Source: Adiantum capillus-veneris
Taxonomy: Eukaryota; Streptophyta; Polypodiopsida; Polypodiales; Pteridaceae
Direction: 5' to 3'
Assembly (NCBI GenBank): GCA_014529385.2
Contig: CM043963.1
Location: 104,700,912-104,764,911 of the forward strand
Length of the DNA stretch: 64,000 nucleotides
In this document: one piece after another, positions 53,963-64,000 of the stretch
How the letters are laid out: every line of letters begins with the position of its first letter
How positions within the stretch are numbered: the first letter of the stretch is position 1
Translations under genes and position numbers: made by a program
The notes under the pieces: generated by a model
What the model was told of the DNA's origin: nothing
What the model saw: the letters and a program-made list of their open reading frames with translations, nothing else
Database searches by the model: none

Positions 53963-53991
<29 letters not shown>
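53963..53991. repeat. Poly-G tract (29 G)
   Basis: Uninterrupted run of 29 G residues on the plus strand, preceded by GA/G-rich sequence from 53941. Length is likely to be assembly-uncertain. Confidence 0.85.
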
Positions 53992-53994
<3 letters not shown>

Positions 53995-54711
53995 AAGGCC
54001 ATAAGGCCATGAAATGAAGCACAAATCTCGGGGTTAAAACGGTTTGAAAAGTTATAAAAAGGCTAAACCTTCTACATGAAGCACACTTTTTTGTAGCAAA
54101 TCGTACATATCCAGTGCGAAGCGATACGAACGTCTTAATGAATGCCAAGGTCGTTTGACCGCCTTCAAACCCATGATCCAAGTCACAGAGGTCGAAGACT
54201 CAACCAACCAAGCTAAAACTTATTCATAAGTAACATCGTAGCACTTAATTAGCATTATTCTTATGCATGCAACTCCACGAGGTATGTGGAATTTAGGCAC
54301 AACAAGGTTTTTTTTTTTTTGGTTGCAATTCTCACATTATGTGAGAGTATTATATTAATAAACGCAAAAAATTATATCATAACCTCATGCCTTCATTCGT
54401 CTCATGTTGTTACAAGGAGGGTCTTTTACTTGAGCAAATTATCTTGAGAGACCCTAAAACAAAGATAACCAGCTTCCTCAGCCAAACGATCTTGACAAAA
54501 CCTAAAAACAAGATAAACAAGTAGGAGAAACATGCAAAATAAGTGTATAATAAAGTCTTTTTTGGCCTGCTAAAGGCCTTAGTATGCGTGCCCAATTTTG
54601 GGAAGCAAGTGATTAAGGGGAATCTAGAAAGATCCTCCCAAGGGGAAGCTTAAGGGTGAAAGTTGATAAAAAGGGAAAGATCTCAAGAGATGACGGGTGG
54701 AGAGAGAGCTC

Positions 54712-55185
54712 TTATCTTAATTCTTTTTGACGATTGGGGACAGGGTCGGTCTTGCCAGGCCGCACAAGGGAGATTGCAGGACCGCGAGGAGGAGCAATCG
54801 TCATCGTCTGTACAGCAGAGACTGTAGCAGCGCGAGAGGAGACAAAGGAGTTCGCGAGAGTGTATTCGACGGATTTCAAGGAGGCGAGGGCGATCAGAGA
54901 GATGGATTTGTGCCATCGCGTGCAGATGGATGAGAGTGCAGGCCACGATAGGTGTGCGAGTGAGGCAGCTGCAGCAGGCAAGGTGAGCCGGGGGGTGGAG
55001 CTTCTCCGTGGTCTTGAGAAGGGAGAGTTTGGTGGCGGGGGGTCACCTGCGGAGAGGTAAAGGGAGCTCTGTGGGTCCGTGGGAACAGGGGAGAGAGGAC
55101 GTGCGATGGTTTTGCCAGCTAAGCAAGAGAGAAATGGGACACGAAATCTATGCAGATTCCACTTAATTGAAAGGCGTAGACCCAA
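54712..55185 (-). CDS. Hypothetical ORF, 157 codons, weak support
   Basis: Minus-strand frame starting MGLRLSIKWNLHRFRVPFLS, with Pro/Ser-rich and Ala/Leu-rich parts. The plus strand is also open over much of this interval, as expected for a locally GC-rich stretch. No domain is recognised. It could be the first exon of a divergent gene, a noncoding transcript, or chance. Confidence 0.15.
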   Translation of the reverse strand: MGLRLSIKWNLHRFRVPFLSCLAGKTIARPLSPVPTDPQSSLYLSAGDPPPPNSPFSRPRRSSTPRLTLPAAAASLAHLSWPALSSICTRWHKSISLIALASLKSVEYTLANSFVSSRAATVSAVQTMTIAPPRGPAISLVRPGKTDPVPNRQKELR

Positions 55186-55460
55186 TATGTACCTTTAAGA
55201 ATTGAAGAGAAAGGAAGCTTTTACTTTCCAATGCTATTTCCCAAGGTTGCTTTCATTATTATTTGGCATGCTGAAGAAACTTGAAAGAACAAAGGATTAA
55301 AGAGTATTTATTGGAGTTTGATCCATAATGTGAAGTATTGATTCAATATTTGTTTGTTGATATAGTAGGGACATATTCTCACACACACTATACTAAGCTC
55401 TACGTACACGCTCGCACGATTAAAAAAATGCATTAAGAGAGAATATTCTCATTTGTCCCC

Positions 55461-55465
55461 CCCCT

Positions 55466-55517
<52 letters not shown>

Positions 55518-55580
55518 GACACACACACACATGACGTGTGTTGCAAGTCTGTTTTTCTCCCTTGCTTCATTGTCTGCGGG

Positions 55581-55649
<69 letters not shown>

Positions 55650-55754
55650 ATCTGCATTCTAATCGCCATTCTTCACGTGAAAAGTTTTATAGTGGGACTA
55701 CAAAGCACAGGGTGCACAAAGGAGCCAGTTGTTTTGCAAGCCTGAGAGAAAGGC

Positions 55755-55785
<31 letters not shown>
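55461..55785. repeat. Compound CT / CA / GA microsatellites
   Basis: (CT)n at about 55467-55514, (CA)n at 55515-55530, (CT)n at 55582-55618, (CA)n at 55618-55648 and (GA)n at 55755-55781. Confidence 0.9.
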
Positions 55786-55859
55786 AAAGGAAAAGAATGT
55801 CCCATTTCCATGTGGCCTACCTACCTCCTCGTCTTCCCTTTTCCTTCCCTGAATCCCGT

Positions 55860-56350
55860 GTAAACCCATCTTTTTTTCATATTAAATTAATACCACCATT
55901 TTTTCATTTTTCTCCAGGTGGTATCCCCTTCTTGTAAAGAGTCCTTTTATTTAAAGACTTCACAAAGATTCAATTTATTAAATTATTGAATTGATTTATT
56001 ATTATCAACGCTTATTAAATTTATCTTTTTTAATGAAAGCATTAATGTATTCTTTTGTTGTAGTTTTTAATGTGTTTTATATTTTATTTCTTTTTTGTTT
56101 CATTTTGTTTTCGAATAATAATGTGTAATGTGCACCTTTCACCTTATTATTTAAGTGGAGCCTTTTCTAATATATAACAATTCGAGATTATGGTTGGGCT
56201 CACGAAAGCTGATGAAAGACATGCAAAAAGGAATGAGCCTTCACCATGGAGGTTGTCCATTGGCACAAAAAGAAATTACACTTCTCTAGACCCACAAAAA
56301 AATAGCAAGCCTTCCTCCCCTCGAAAGAGTGTGCGCTTTATTGCACGTGT
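55860..56350. other. AT-rich spacer, nothing recognised
   Basis: Long T- and A-rich stretches. No coding or element signature. Confidence 0.4.
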
Positions 56351-56559
56351 CGGAGGTTGGTAACTTACATGTGCACTGTGTGCGGGTCTCAAAAGGCCGC
56401 AAGTACACAACTAGACACTCCTAGCAAGCTCAAAGGGGCAGGGATGTGTCACTCATCGCTCAATGCGTCCGTCGTGAAGGATCCTCTGCCACGAAAAAGA
56501 AGGAGTTGCCGTCGTCGCCGCGTTCAACCGTCAATGCTGCCGTTGATGCTCGATCACTG

Positions 56560-56572
56560 TGTGTGTGTGTGT

Positions 56573-56647
<75 letters not shown>

Positions 56648-56967
56648 GCATACACACACACACATATTCACACGTGAGCACACGAAGAAGGAGAAGACAG
56701 AGGTAGAGCAAGAGCACTTCTTAGCTTGCACCTCAAAGAATGATGATTTTTAGTTCAAATGGACCTTTTATAAGAGTTTGACCCATTCACACATGGACGC
56801 CCACAGTGGCCGATCTTGCAAAACTACTGTAAAAATAAGACAAGTGGTGTACCTCTCATCAGCGATCACCTACACACGTATTGGACCAACAAGCCCGGTT
56901 CATGACTCAATCAAATAAATAATAAGACGTCCGTCAAAGGTGATAGGGTGTCCGTGAGGGTTAACAT
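56560..56967 (-). mobile_element. 3' LTR of a minus-strand gag-only retroelement (promoter visible)
   Basis: On the minus strand GGAAGGGGGGCA (polypurine, about 56968-56979) is followed by TGTTAACCCTCACGG, a typical LTR start. A TATA box CTTATAAAAGG lies at about 56774-56764 (minus). The LTR then runs into TG and GA repeats (56561-56645 on the plus strand, TG then CT), and its end is not clear. Confidence 0.5.
56561..56645. repeat. (TG)n-(CT)n microsatellite
   Basis: About 8 TG units followed by about 34 CT units, then CA repeats to 56664. Confidence 0.9.
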
Positions 56968-56979
56968 GCCCCCCTTCCT

Positions 56980-58340
56980 GATGTAGATTCCGTTCTCGGA
57001 AGCTATTGAGATGAAGCCTGTTCGTCGAGGTGGAAGAGCATCAGAGATTGAATGTGCTTAGCCTTCTTCAGTCACTGCAAAATCAACAAAAATTGGCACA
57101 GTAATGACAGTCTCATATACAATTGAAAAGCATATGCAATTGTAGGTACGTAAATTGATTGGTAATTTTTCAGTAGTAAACATTAAACTGTAATATAATC
57201 AAACGCATAAGCCATTGTACACGTCAAAAACTAAACAAGTCTGGGGTCGCTAATTTAACGATCAAGAGACACTAGAGGTCAACTATTAATACCATGGGCA
57301 AGCTTCTCAATTTTCTCTGGTCAATTAAGTTGTTTAATCGCGAGAGCAAAGTATTTTATGTTCGAGGGCTGACTAGTGGCTATACCTAGAAGACCTTGTA
57401 GTTAAGCTACGATAAAAGGAATTGTTCATGAAATCATTGCCTAACTTATTCCCTTTTCTTTGACCCCCAAAAGTTTTTCCACATTGATTCAATTTTGATG
57501 TGTGTGCTTATTTTGTATGCCTTGGGTTTTTTGCTTTTCAAGGAAAGCGCCCATACTAGGAACCTCTAGGGCTCTAGTACCAAATCAAGCTGGGATTTCT
57601 CTTCCAGCTTAAGATTTACATTGCGACACTTTCGATTTTTTTTGTTTGTTCGTTTTCAGCATTTCAATTTTATAACTTTGGGGGGTCATATGACATTGTT
57701 ACCCTCCCTAGGCTCATCACACTTGTAAACCCCCTTTATAATACTTAAGCTAAAGGTCAATAGGGACTCAGCCCACTAGAAAGCCCTAGTACATTGCACA
57801 CAATGGTGCCTAAACCGGATTAAGAACCTAAAGTAACCATTGATTATTAGCTAGGCATTCCCCATGGTATTAATAGAAGATCTCTAACGCCTAACTTAGT
57901 CAAACTAGCTTAGTTAGACTCCTTGATTCTTAAACCTAAACAAGGGATTATGATAGAAAATCATATAGAATCTAATGTTTAATCCAAGCAAATGTGTTGA
58001 ATATTGCGCTACCAATCACATTTGAAGCAGACAAACATGGATGCAAAAAAACAAGAGGCAATGCTAATGGACAAGAAACACATGTTCGTGTTGATGATCG
58101 TGCTCGATTCAAAGAGTGAACAAGACAAAGATTTCATGAAGGTCAAACTCGCAATTTTGCAATGCATTCCTGTACACACTAGAAAACACAAGGAATACCT
58201 CTAGGAGGCACATCAGTGGAAAGAGGCACCAACCATTTTTGAACACAATCAAACAATGTAAGGAACCATAACCTAATTATTTGCACCCTCATAGAGAGTC
58301 AAGGGAACAAGGTATTGAATAGATGGGCGGGTAGCCCTAT
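56980..58340 (-). other. Noncoding part between gag remnant and 3' LTR
   Basis: No protease, RT, RNase H or integrase signature was found in about 1.4 kb, so the element seems to lack pol altogether. Confidence 0.4.
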
Positions 58341-58342
58341 GT

Positions 58343-61260
58343 CTAAACCCCTATCCTTGTCATTGTTGAGAAAAACAAAGCCATCATCCGTGAGACCATA
58401 CATGCCATCCGTGTAATCATGTAGCTCTTCCTCATCTCATCGCCTTCAAAGTATTGTCCCAACTTATTAATAGATATTTCAACAACAGAGTTCTCATCTA
58501 GGTTGGGTTGTGGATCTAAGTGTTCCTCCTCTATTGGCACCTCCTAACTCCATCCATCTGTGCAAATTGCGGTAGCCCGACCTTCAATTCTCCATTGAGG
58601 AAGGCTCAAAGAGCTAAGAATAGCTTGGGGTCTCCATATAGTTTGGACATGATGGTGGTTCTAACTTCTGAAGCCATGAAATCCATCAATTTGGCAATAT
58701 GTAACGACACTTTTTGGGTTTCAGTCCCTTGATGTGGGGAAGATGGGATCTCAATTTCTTTGATAGGGTCAGGTAGTCCCTTTGTAAACATTCTCTCCAA
58801 CAAGAAGGGAGTATGCCCACTTTCCAACGACTTAAAGTCACTTTCTTTTGGATGACACTAGGTATGGCTAGTGATCTATGGACTTTCTGAGGTTGTTGTT
58901 GCGTAGGGAACACTATGTCTGTAATCTAGATTTGCCTAGGTGGTGGCTGTAGATCCTTTTGGGTCTCTTCTACCAAACTCCTTAATTGTTGGACTCGCTC
59001 AATCTCCTCTGTAGGGTTTGCGTAAGTTCCTATCTTCTTCTTGGGTCCTGGCCATTGTGGCTCATGACAATGTTTCTTGTTTGTTTCTTTCCTAGTAGTC
59101 GTTTTGGTCTCTATGGTTTCACCCGAATCAAAATCCTCTTCAGCGTCATTCATATATACGCGGTCATCACCAGTCCCTATTTTGGTCTTTGAACTGGGGT
59201 CTGACTTCGCTACTTTTTGTGATCTCTTCCATTGTGTTTTCTTCTTCTTGTAAGATTGGGCAATTGATGTTGTGTCTCTTTCTTCAAGAATATAGTTTTG
59301 GTTTTGGAGCATCAATCGTGTGAGTACATTTATTGGTACCACATGCGTACTTTGTGTTGGCTCCTCCGTAACGTCAATTAAATTCAATGACGTTATCTTT
59401 GGTGCATTTGGATTATTAGGACATTGGGCAATCAAATGATTTATGCCACATCGATTACACATGAGTACTGGCATTGTAGACGTGCTCACTTGATTGGTTT
59501 GCATTAGTGTGGCATTTTTTTGTAATCTAAAAGGACATTCGGCTATACGATGTGGACCTCCACACTCATAGCATTGAAGAGGTGGTCTCTTGGCAGTGTA
59601 ATTGATATTTTGGCCTCTTTCTGCAAGAGCAACTACTTGATAGACAGGTTTGACTTGTCCCCAATAGTCCTCCATGTAATATTGTGGACTTTGTTCAAGT
59701 GCATCAATCCCATAGGAAATATTAGGTTCTATATCTTCCTCATAGCCTTCCAAAGAAGCAATAGATGACTCACAACCCACTTGATTTACATAAGTGATTC
59801 TCGGATGTGGTGGTTGCGGTCCTAGCACTAGAGGTGGTAAGGGTGTTGTTTGAACAACATACTGGGCCCTAGGGACCATGTGTTGTAATGTTTGTTCAAG
59901 AGGTGGGGCCGACATCAATGCATACACTCAAGGTGTGTCCGTCCATGCTAAGGTTGGTCTATTGGGTGGCCATCGTGCATTTAAATACTATGCAATGATT
60001 GGCTTGATGACCATACCTACCACATGCATTGCAATTGCCATTAAATTTTACTCTAAATGTAGGGCATTCACTGGTACTATGCGGACCATAGCAAACTGAG
60101 CACCATTGCTGCTCCCTTCTTGGATACTTATGATTGTTTTGTGGAGCACAATTGTCTCTAAGACTCTCTTGAATGACCTTGGTGAGCTCTATTAAAGTCA
60201 TCTCAGATATCTTTGGCTCTTTAGCAATAGGCTTTATGGTCATTGGCTCATGCCGCGATGCTTGCAAGCTAGTAGATTTAGGCTCAACAGACACTCTTTC
60301 TCCTTGAATCATTAAGTTGTCCTCCAATTGGATCGCATTGGTGGTGGCTGCTTCCCATGTGGTGATACCTCTAATGACTAGGCCATTTTAGATATCCTCA
60401 TGTCGTAATCCCCTAATGAATCTATCAAGCAATTGGTTATTATTGAAGCGCTCATTTGGATTACAACGAGAATTCAAATGCTTCAAGCGACTAATAAAGT
60501 CTCTCACGGACTCTCCTTCCTCTTGTTGGGCTTTCTGGAGCTGAGATGATACACCCCAAAGTACTCCCTCTCATATGTACTCTTTCAAGAACAGTCTCCT
60601 AATAGTAGGGTAAATTGTTTTTTCTTCCACCCTTAGGATTCTAAACCAATCCCCAGCTTTCCACTTAAGGTCAGTCTTAAAGCATTGCTCTTATGCAGGT
60701 CATTGTGTTTTCCTAGGGAATCACATATTTGTTCAAACACTTCAATATGCTTTCTCACATCCCCGTCTCCACTAAATTTTTGTGTGAGCTTGGCTATTTG
60801 CACTGCCTTATTTTTAGGCTCTCTATTAGGCGTGCTACGCATATTTTCAGCAATGGATCAACTAATAGCTTGATAAAATGTTGCCAAGTCACCTAAGTGA
60901 GCAGGTATGGTGGGGACAGGCACTCTCAAGACGGCATGTGGAATGGGGGTTGGCATTGGGCTTGGCGTATAGGAAGCCCTTGGGTTCCAAGTTTGGTACG
61001 GTGTTGTGCCATGTGGTGGCCCAAAGTTCATATGTGTGGCTCTAGGCATAGCAAACATCGGATGTGGCATGCTAACAGTAGTTGGTATGGTCCCATTGAA
61101 ATAAGAGCTTGGATGTTGTGGTAGTGGAGCGTAAGTTGTTGAAACAATGGGAGGGGTAGGAGCTATATGAGTACGAGGACCTATAGGTGCATATGATTGA
61201 TACACGCTTGTAGATACTGTTGCAGGCATTGGGCTACCATGTAGTGGTGCTTTACTAAAG
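58343..61260 (-). pseudogene. Large gag-like polyprotein with multiple zinc knuckles
   Basis: Order on the minus strand: Pro/Thr-rich N-terminus (61229-60858), a gag core with KFSGDGDVRKHIEVFEQICD (60842-60760), EGESVRDFISRLKHLNSRCN, FNNNQLLDRFIRGLRHEDI (about 60520-60390), zinc motifs CSVCYGPHSTSEC and CNACGRYGHQANHC (60090-59990), then a long frame (59927-58926) with CYECGGPHRIAEC and CNRCGINHLIAQC. Three of four knuckles use C-x2-C-x3-H-x4-C, one residue shorter than the classical retroviral knuckle. Stops and frameshifts break it into six pieces. No pol follows. It could be a TR-GAG retroelement or a domesticated-then-decayed gag. Confidence 0.7.
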
Positions 61261-61629
61261 CTAAACTTGGAAAGGTAAAGCTATCACTTGTGGGCTAAGA
61301 TTGTATTGAGACCCCTGGAGAAACAACATATGGAGAATCCATCGAACTTATCGAGGGAGTCTCCATTTGTGATAAGGTTGGTTGCTTAGCCTTCCCTGTA
61401 TGCAAGAATCTCATGAGACCCGTTGAAGGCATGTGGATCCCTTTGTTCTGCCTCTCTAGCTCAATAACCCTATGGATGACATCACAAACTCTTTATAATC
61501 CCATCCGAGTTTGTTGAGGAACAACCAATCAAGACGTGGCCATTGTTCAACACGTGTACTCTTGGCATTCCATGCGCTTGAGGAATGGAAGCTCAAGAGA
61601 TTTCCCAATAAATTGTAAGTCGTAAAACA

Positions 61630-62220
61630 TTGTTGGTTGCAGATTCTAAACGCTTGTTATTTGTTTTTGACTTAATAGTTTTTGGTGTTTTCATAGATAT
61701 ATTCCCATCCAACTTTGTTGAGGAACAACCAATCAAGAGTCTCATAAGAACCTTCAATGCTCTTCATACCAATATTGGTGTTATGATGCTTTCCAACTCA
61801 CCACCTTCAATGTTGCTGCAATGCTGCATCTTCTTCTACTCACACATGCAGGTAGTGCCAGCCTTGAAGGATGGATATGGTAAGATCATTGATGTTGACA
61901 AACCTTCATTACTAAGCCTGGAATGGACACAACCCGATGCTTGGTCACTCTTCTCTGTGAAGGAGAAGATTCTTTTTTATATTTGCTCCTCATTAAAATT
62001 TGGGAAGGCTTCCAGATTCAGTTGGTGTTGTACCGTGCATGTTTTTGTACACTTGTTTAAGACATTGCCATTCAGTGTCACACCTACTATGGTTTGTAGC
62101 AAGAATGTTATGTATGAAGCACTAAAAGTTGTATTTGGAGATAATTGGGGAATGGTTGAGGGAGTGCACCAAGGAGATAAATACAAGTGTAAGGTGGGGG
62201 ATTCAGATATCGGGATATGA
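61630..62220 (+). CDS. Hypothetical ORF, 196 codons, unrecognised
   Basis: Plus-strand open frame with several hydrophobic segments (LLFVFDLIVFGVFIDIF; MLLQCCIFFYSHM). Composition is unlike a conserved protein. The sequence around 61488-61535 and 61701-61735 shares a short duplicated piece (GTTGAGGAACAACCAATCAAGA). Possibly a repeat fragment. Confidence 0.15.
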   Translation: MLVADSKRLLFVFDLIVFGVFIDIFPSNFVEEQPIKSLIRTFNALHTNIGVMMLSNSPPSMLLQCCIFFYSHMQVVPALKDGYGKIIDVDKPSLLSLEWTQPDAWSLFSVKEKILFYICSSLKFGKASRFSWCCTVHVFVHLFKTLPFSVTPTMVCSKNVMYEALKVVFGDNWGMVEGVHQGDKYKCKVGDSDIGI

Positions 62221-62493
62221 TATCTGAAAGTGTGCACTACTTTGTACCTATGCTTCCACTATGAGTGTTGGATGTGTAGGTGTGGAAAGTGGATACCCTT
62301 ACAATCCAGTGTTGCTGATTTTGTGACATTTCACATGATGAAGTAAATGCATTTGGATAGTAAGAATTTTTGTTGGAAAATCCTTCTCCACCATACATTT
62401 ACTCTATCATGCTAGGCATAAAGTTTTGTTGCATTTGGAGACTCGTAGCTATGCCAAATCATTGGATCAGGCTTGCGGTAAGGAAAGTGGCTT

Positions 62494-64000
62494 TTAATGT
62501 TTGACACACATTTGAGACTGAGATAGGTACGATTGGCTTAGACTTGGGTTTTCCAAGAGATTAGCTATCTCTTGTAGCCTCCATGCACTAGTGGGGTCAG
62601 CTACATCCAACAGATTGATAATTTTTATGTCTGTGGTTCTCGCTTTGCTATCATCAATATGGTGAGGCTTGGCAACCGGCCGACACTGGTGAAGGAAATA
62701 TAAGGAAGCATAAATGAGTTGATCACTCTGACACATCTTTGGAAAGGAAGTAACACATACTTCCACCTTCTCTTTTTTTTTTGGATCTTCTCCTGGACCT
62801 GCTTAAATATTGTTTTGTGTGTAACATCCAGCCCCAAGAGGACACCAAGGATGTTGAAAAATCCTTCCTTTACACATAATCTCCCCTAACCAAACCGATG
62901 GGTCAAATGAGTCATTTTTAATCAGGGAGATCAATCTAGACTTTTCAATACCACACTTCAACTCTGAAGCCACAGCAAATGTCTGTACAATCTCAAGGGC
63001 CTTCCTAAGTACCTAAGGGTAAGCTTTCGAAAAGAGGAGGGAGTCATCTGCAAACATCTTGTCCAAAAGTTGGTCATTATCGGGTAGAGTTAAACCTTGA
63101 ATTTTTCCCCGTGCAGCAGCAGCTTCAAGCATCGTTATTAGAGAATGCAACCAATAGCAAATAGAAGAGAGGCCAGGGGCCAAGGCTTGCTTGATAGATC
63201 TTTCGGCTTGTGGGCTCCTTTAACTTCAAAGGAGCCCACAATTCTTTCATTGAATAAGAGCTCAGATTGACTGCCAGCACCTAGAGTGTGTACAAGTTGA
63301 CAAATGTGGGGCCCAAAGCCTAATGACTTCATGACATCTTCAATGAAGGAGCACATAATCCTATTGTAAGCCTTGTCCAGGTCTAGCTGAAGCAAAATGC
63401 ACTCCTGCATTGTGAAGATTGCGTACTCAATGCCAACCATTGGCCATCTTAAGACGATTGACTTTAGCTTGGGGAATTTTCCTATGAACACTCTCGAGCA
63501 AGGTTGCTCTTGCTTCGTCCACTTCTTGAGAGCGGGTCTCTAGCAAACCAATGATTTGGCTAAGATGATTAAGCAGCATCCTAGCCATTACGTCTGGTCT
63601 TGTGTAGCATTCCCATCCTCATCTGTGGGTGAGTGGATGGAGCCTCAACTCTTCTTGATTTTCAAGGCCCTAGAAAAATACGCTTGATTAGCAGCCTCTG
63701 GCTGAAGGAAGATCTTCCTGGATATCAATCTTTCCCTCTTGACCTCCTCGAGAATTTGCTCAGCCAGGTTGGCTTTAGCTTCCAACCACTTTTTGTGTTC
63801 TTCTTTGGAGGCCTGCCCTAGACTAGCAACCTCTTCTTGAAGCTGCTTCCAATCTTCTTCCTAGGCCTTTTTCATCCGAGGGCCCAAGCTTTTGATCGCT
63901 TTTTGTATATTCCCAGAAAAGAGGTCCCAAGCTTTAGTTTTTTCAAGATTAATATCTTTATTGAGTTTGCTCAACGCTTTCTTGGTAACCCTTCTAAACA
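62494..64000 (-). pseudogene. LINE (L1-type) ORF2 reverse transcriptase, runs off the window
   Basis: On the minus strand, from the window end: a Lys/Glu-rich linker (about 63990-63640, with KKALSKLNKDINLEKTKAWD, LFSGNIQKAIKSLGPRMKKA), then the RT core LQLDLDKAYNRIM, SFIEDVMKSLGFGPHICQLV, LLFNERIVGSFEVKGA (63430-63210), where the following RQGCPLSP is degenerate. Further down comes the C-terminal thumb-like LGLDVTHKTIFKQVQEKIQK and VRVINSFMLPYISF (62840-62690). This order is typical of plant L1 elements. Multiple stops and frameshifts are present. The endonuclease would lie beyond 64000. Confidence 0.8.

Noticed and set aside
61630-62220. A host membrane protein gene
   Set aside because: No recognised family, no splice structure, unusual composition, and it sits between retroelement remnants. 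Listed only as a low-confidence ORF.
1-64000. tRNA, rRNA or snoRNA genes
   Set aside because: No cloverleaf, box A/B pair or rRNA core was noticed. Primer-binding-site sequences resembling tRNA ends are retroelement features.

Overview
The window looks like a large plant nuclear genome, most probably a fern. It holds one clear host gene with intron-rich eukaryotic structure. Around and inside that gene is a dense, nested set of LTR retrotransposons, a hAT DNA transposon, LINE and Penelope-like fragments, and long CT/GA/TG microsatellites. The fern assignment is an inference. It rests on the very large intron, the mix of elements, and an organelle-plasmid-like replicon fragment that recalls the MORFFO elements described in fern plastomes. 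No bacterial-style operons, rRNA, tRNA or CRISPR arrays were seen.

Host gene. The minus strand encodes HIRA, a histone H3.3 chaperone with an N-terminal WD40 propeller. Ten coding exons can be joined with matching splice phases (975 codons including the stop). Exons 1-7 lie at 52131-48074 and exons 8-10 at 1903-1147. A single intron of about 46.2 kb (1904-48073) separates the two blocks, so nearly three quarters of the window is the interior of one HIRA intron.

Inside the intron, in order: a decayed gypsy 3' end with its LTR (2155-2970); a LINE-type C-terminal ORF (about 3780-4640) among CT repeats; LTR-like sequence (about 4920-7400); and copia element 1 (7494-27480), which has been broken repeatedly. 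The insertions in copia 1 are a non-autonomous 'X' LTR element (8619-12469, 5-bp target duplication GCCAG, itself carrying a Penelope-like fragment with a 19-bp duplication), a solo X LTR (13755-14387), and a hAT transposon (14510-26227, 8-bp duplication CTATGGGC). The hAT in turn holds a complete chromodomain gypsy element, gypsy 2 (17388-25850, 5-bp duplication GTTTG, two 1542-bp LTRs). Next is a patchwork of gypsy fragments (27481-36991). Within gypsy 3 of that patchwork, plus-strand DNA (about 29245-32755) replaces part of the polyprotein. It encodes a broken superfamily-3 helicase/D5-type primase C-terminus, a broken family-A-like polymerase, and a multi-membrane-segment protein. Then come copia element 2 with both LTRs (38158-43595), a short gag-only LTR element (43683-45544), and older LTR debris (45545-47260).

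To the right of HIRA (52400-64000) are microsatellite-rich upstream DNA, a minus-strand gag-only LTR retroelement with several zinc knuckles (about 56560-61260), and the reverse transcriptase part of a LINE running off the window end (62494-64000).

The strongest candidate for something unusual is the 29.2-32.8 kb replicon fragment. Next are the giant HIRA intron, and a short sequence block around AAATACCGAAAGGGGCG that recurs in the LTRs of at least four different element families.
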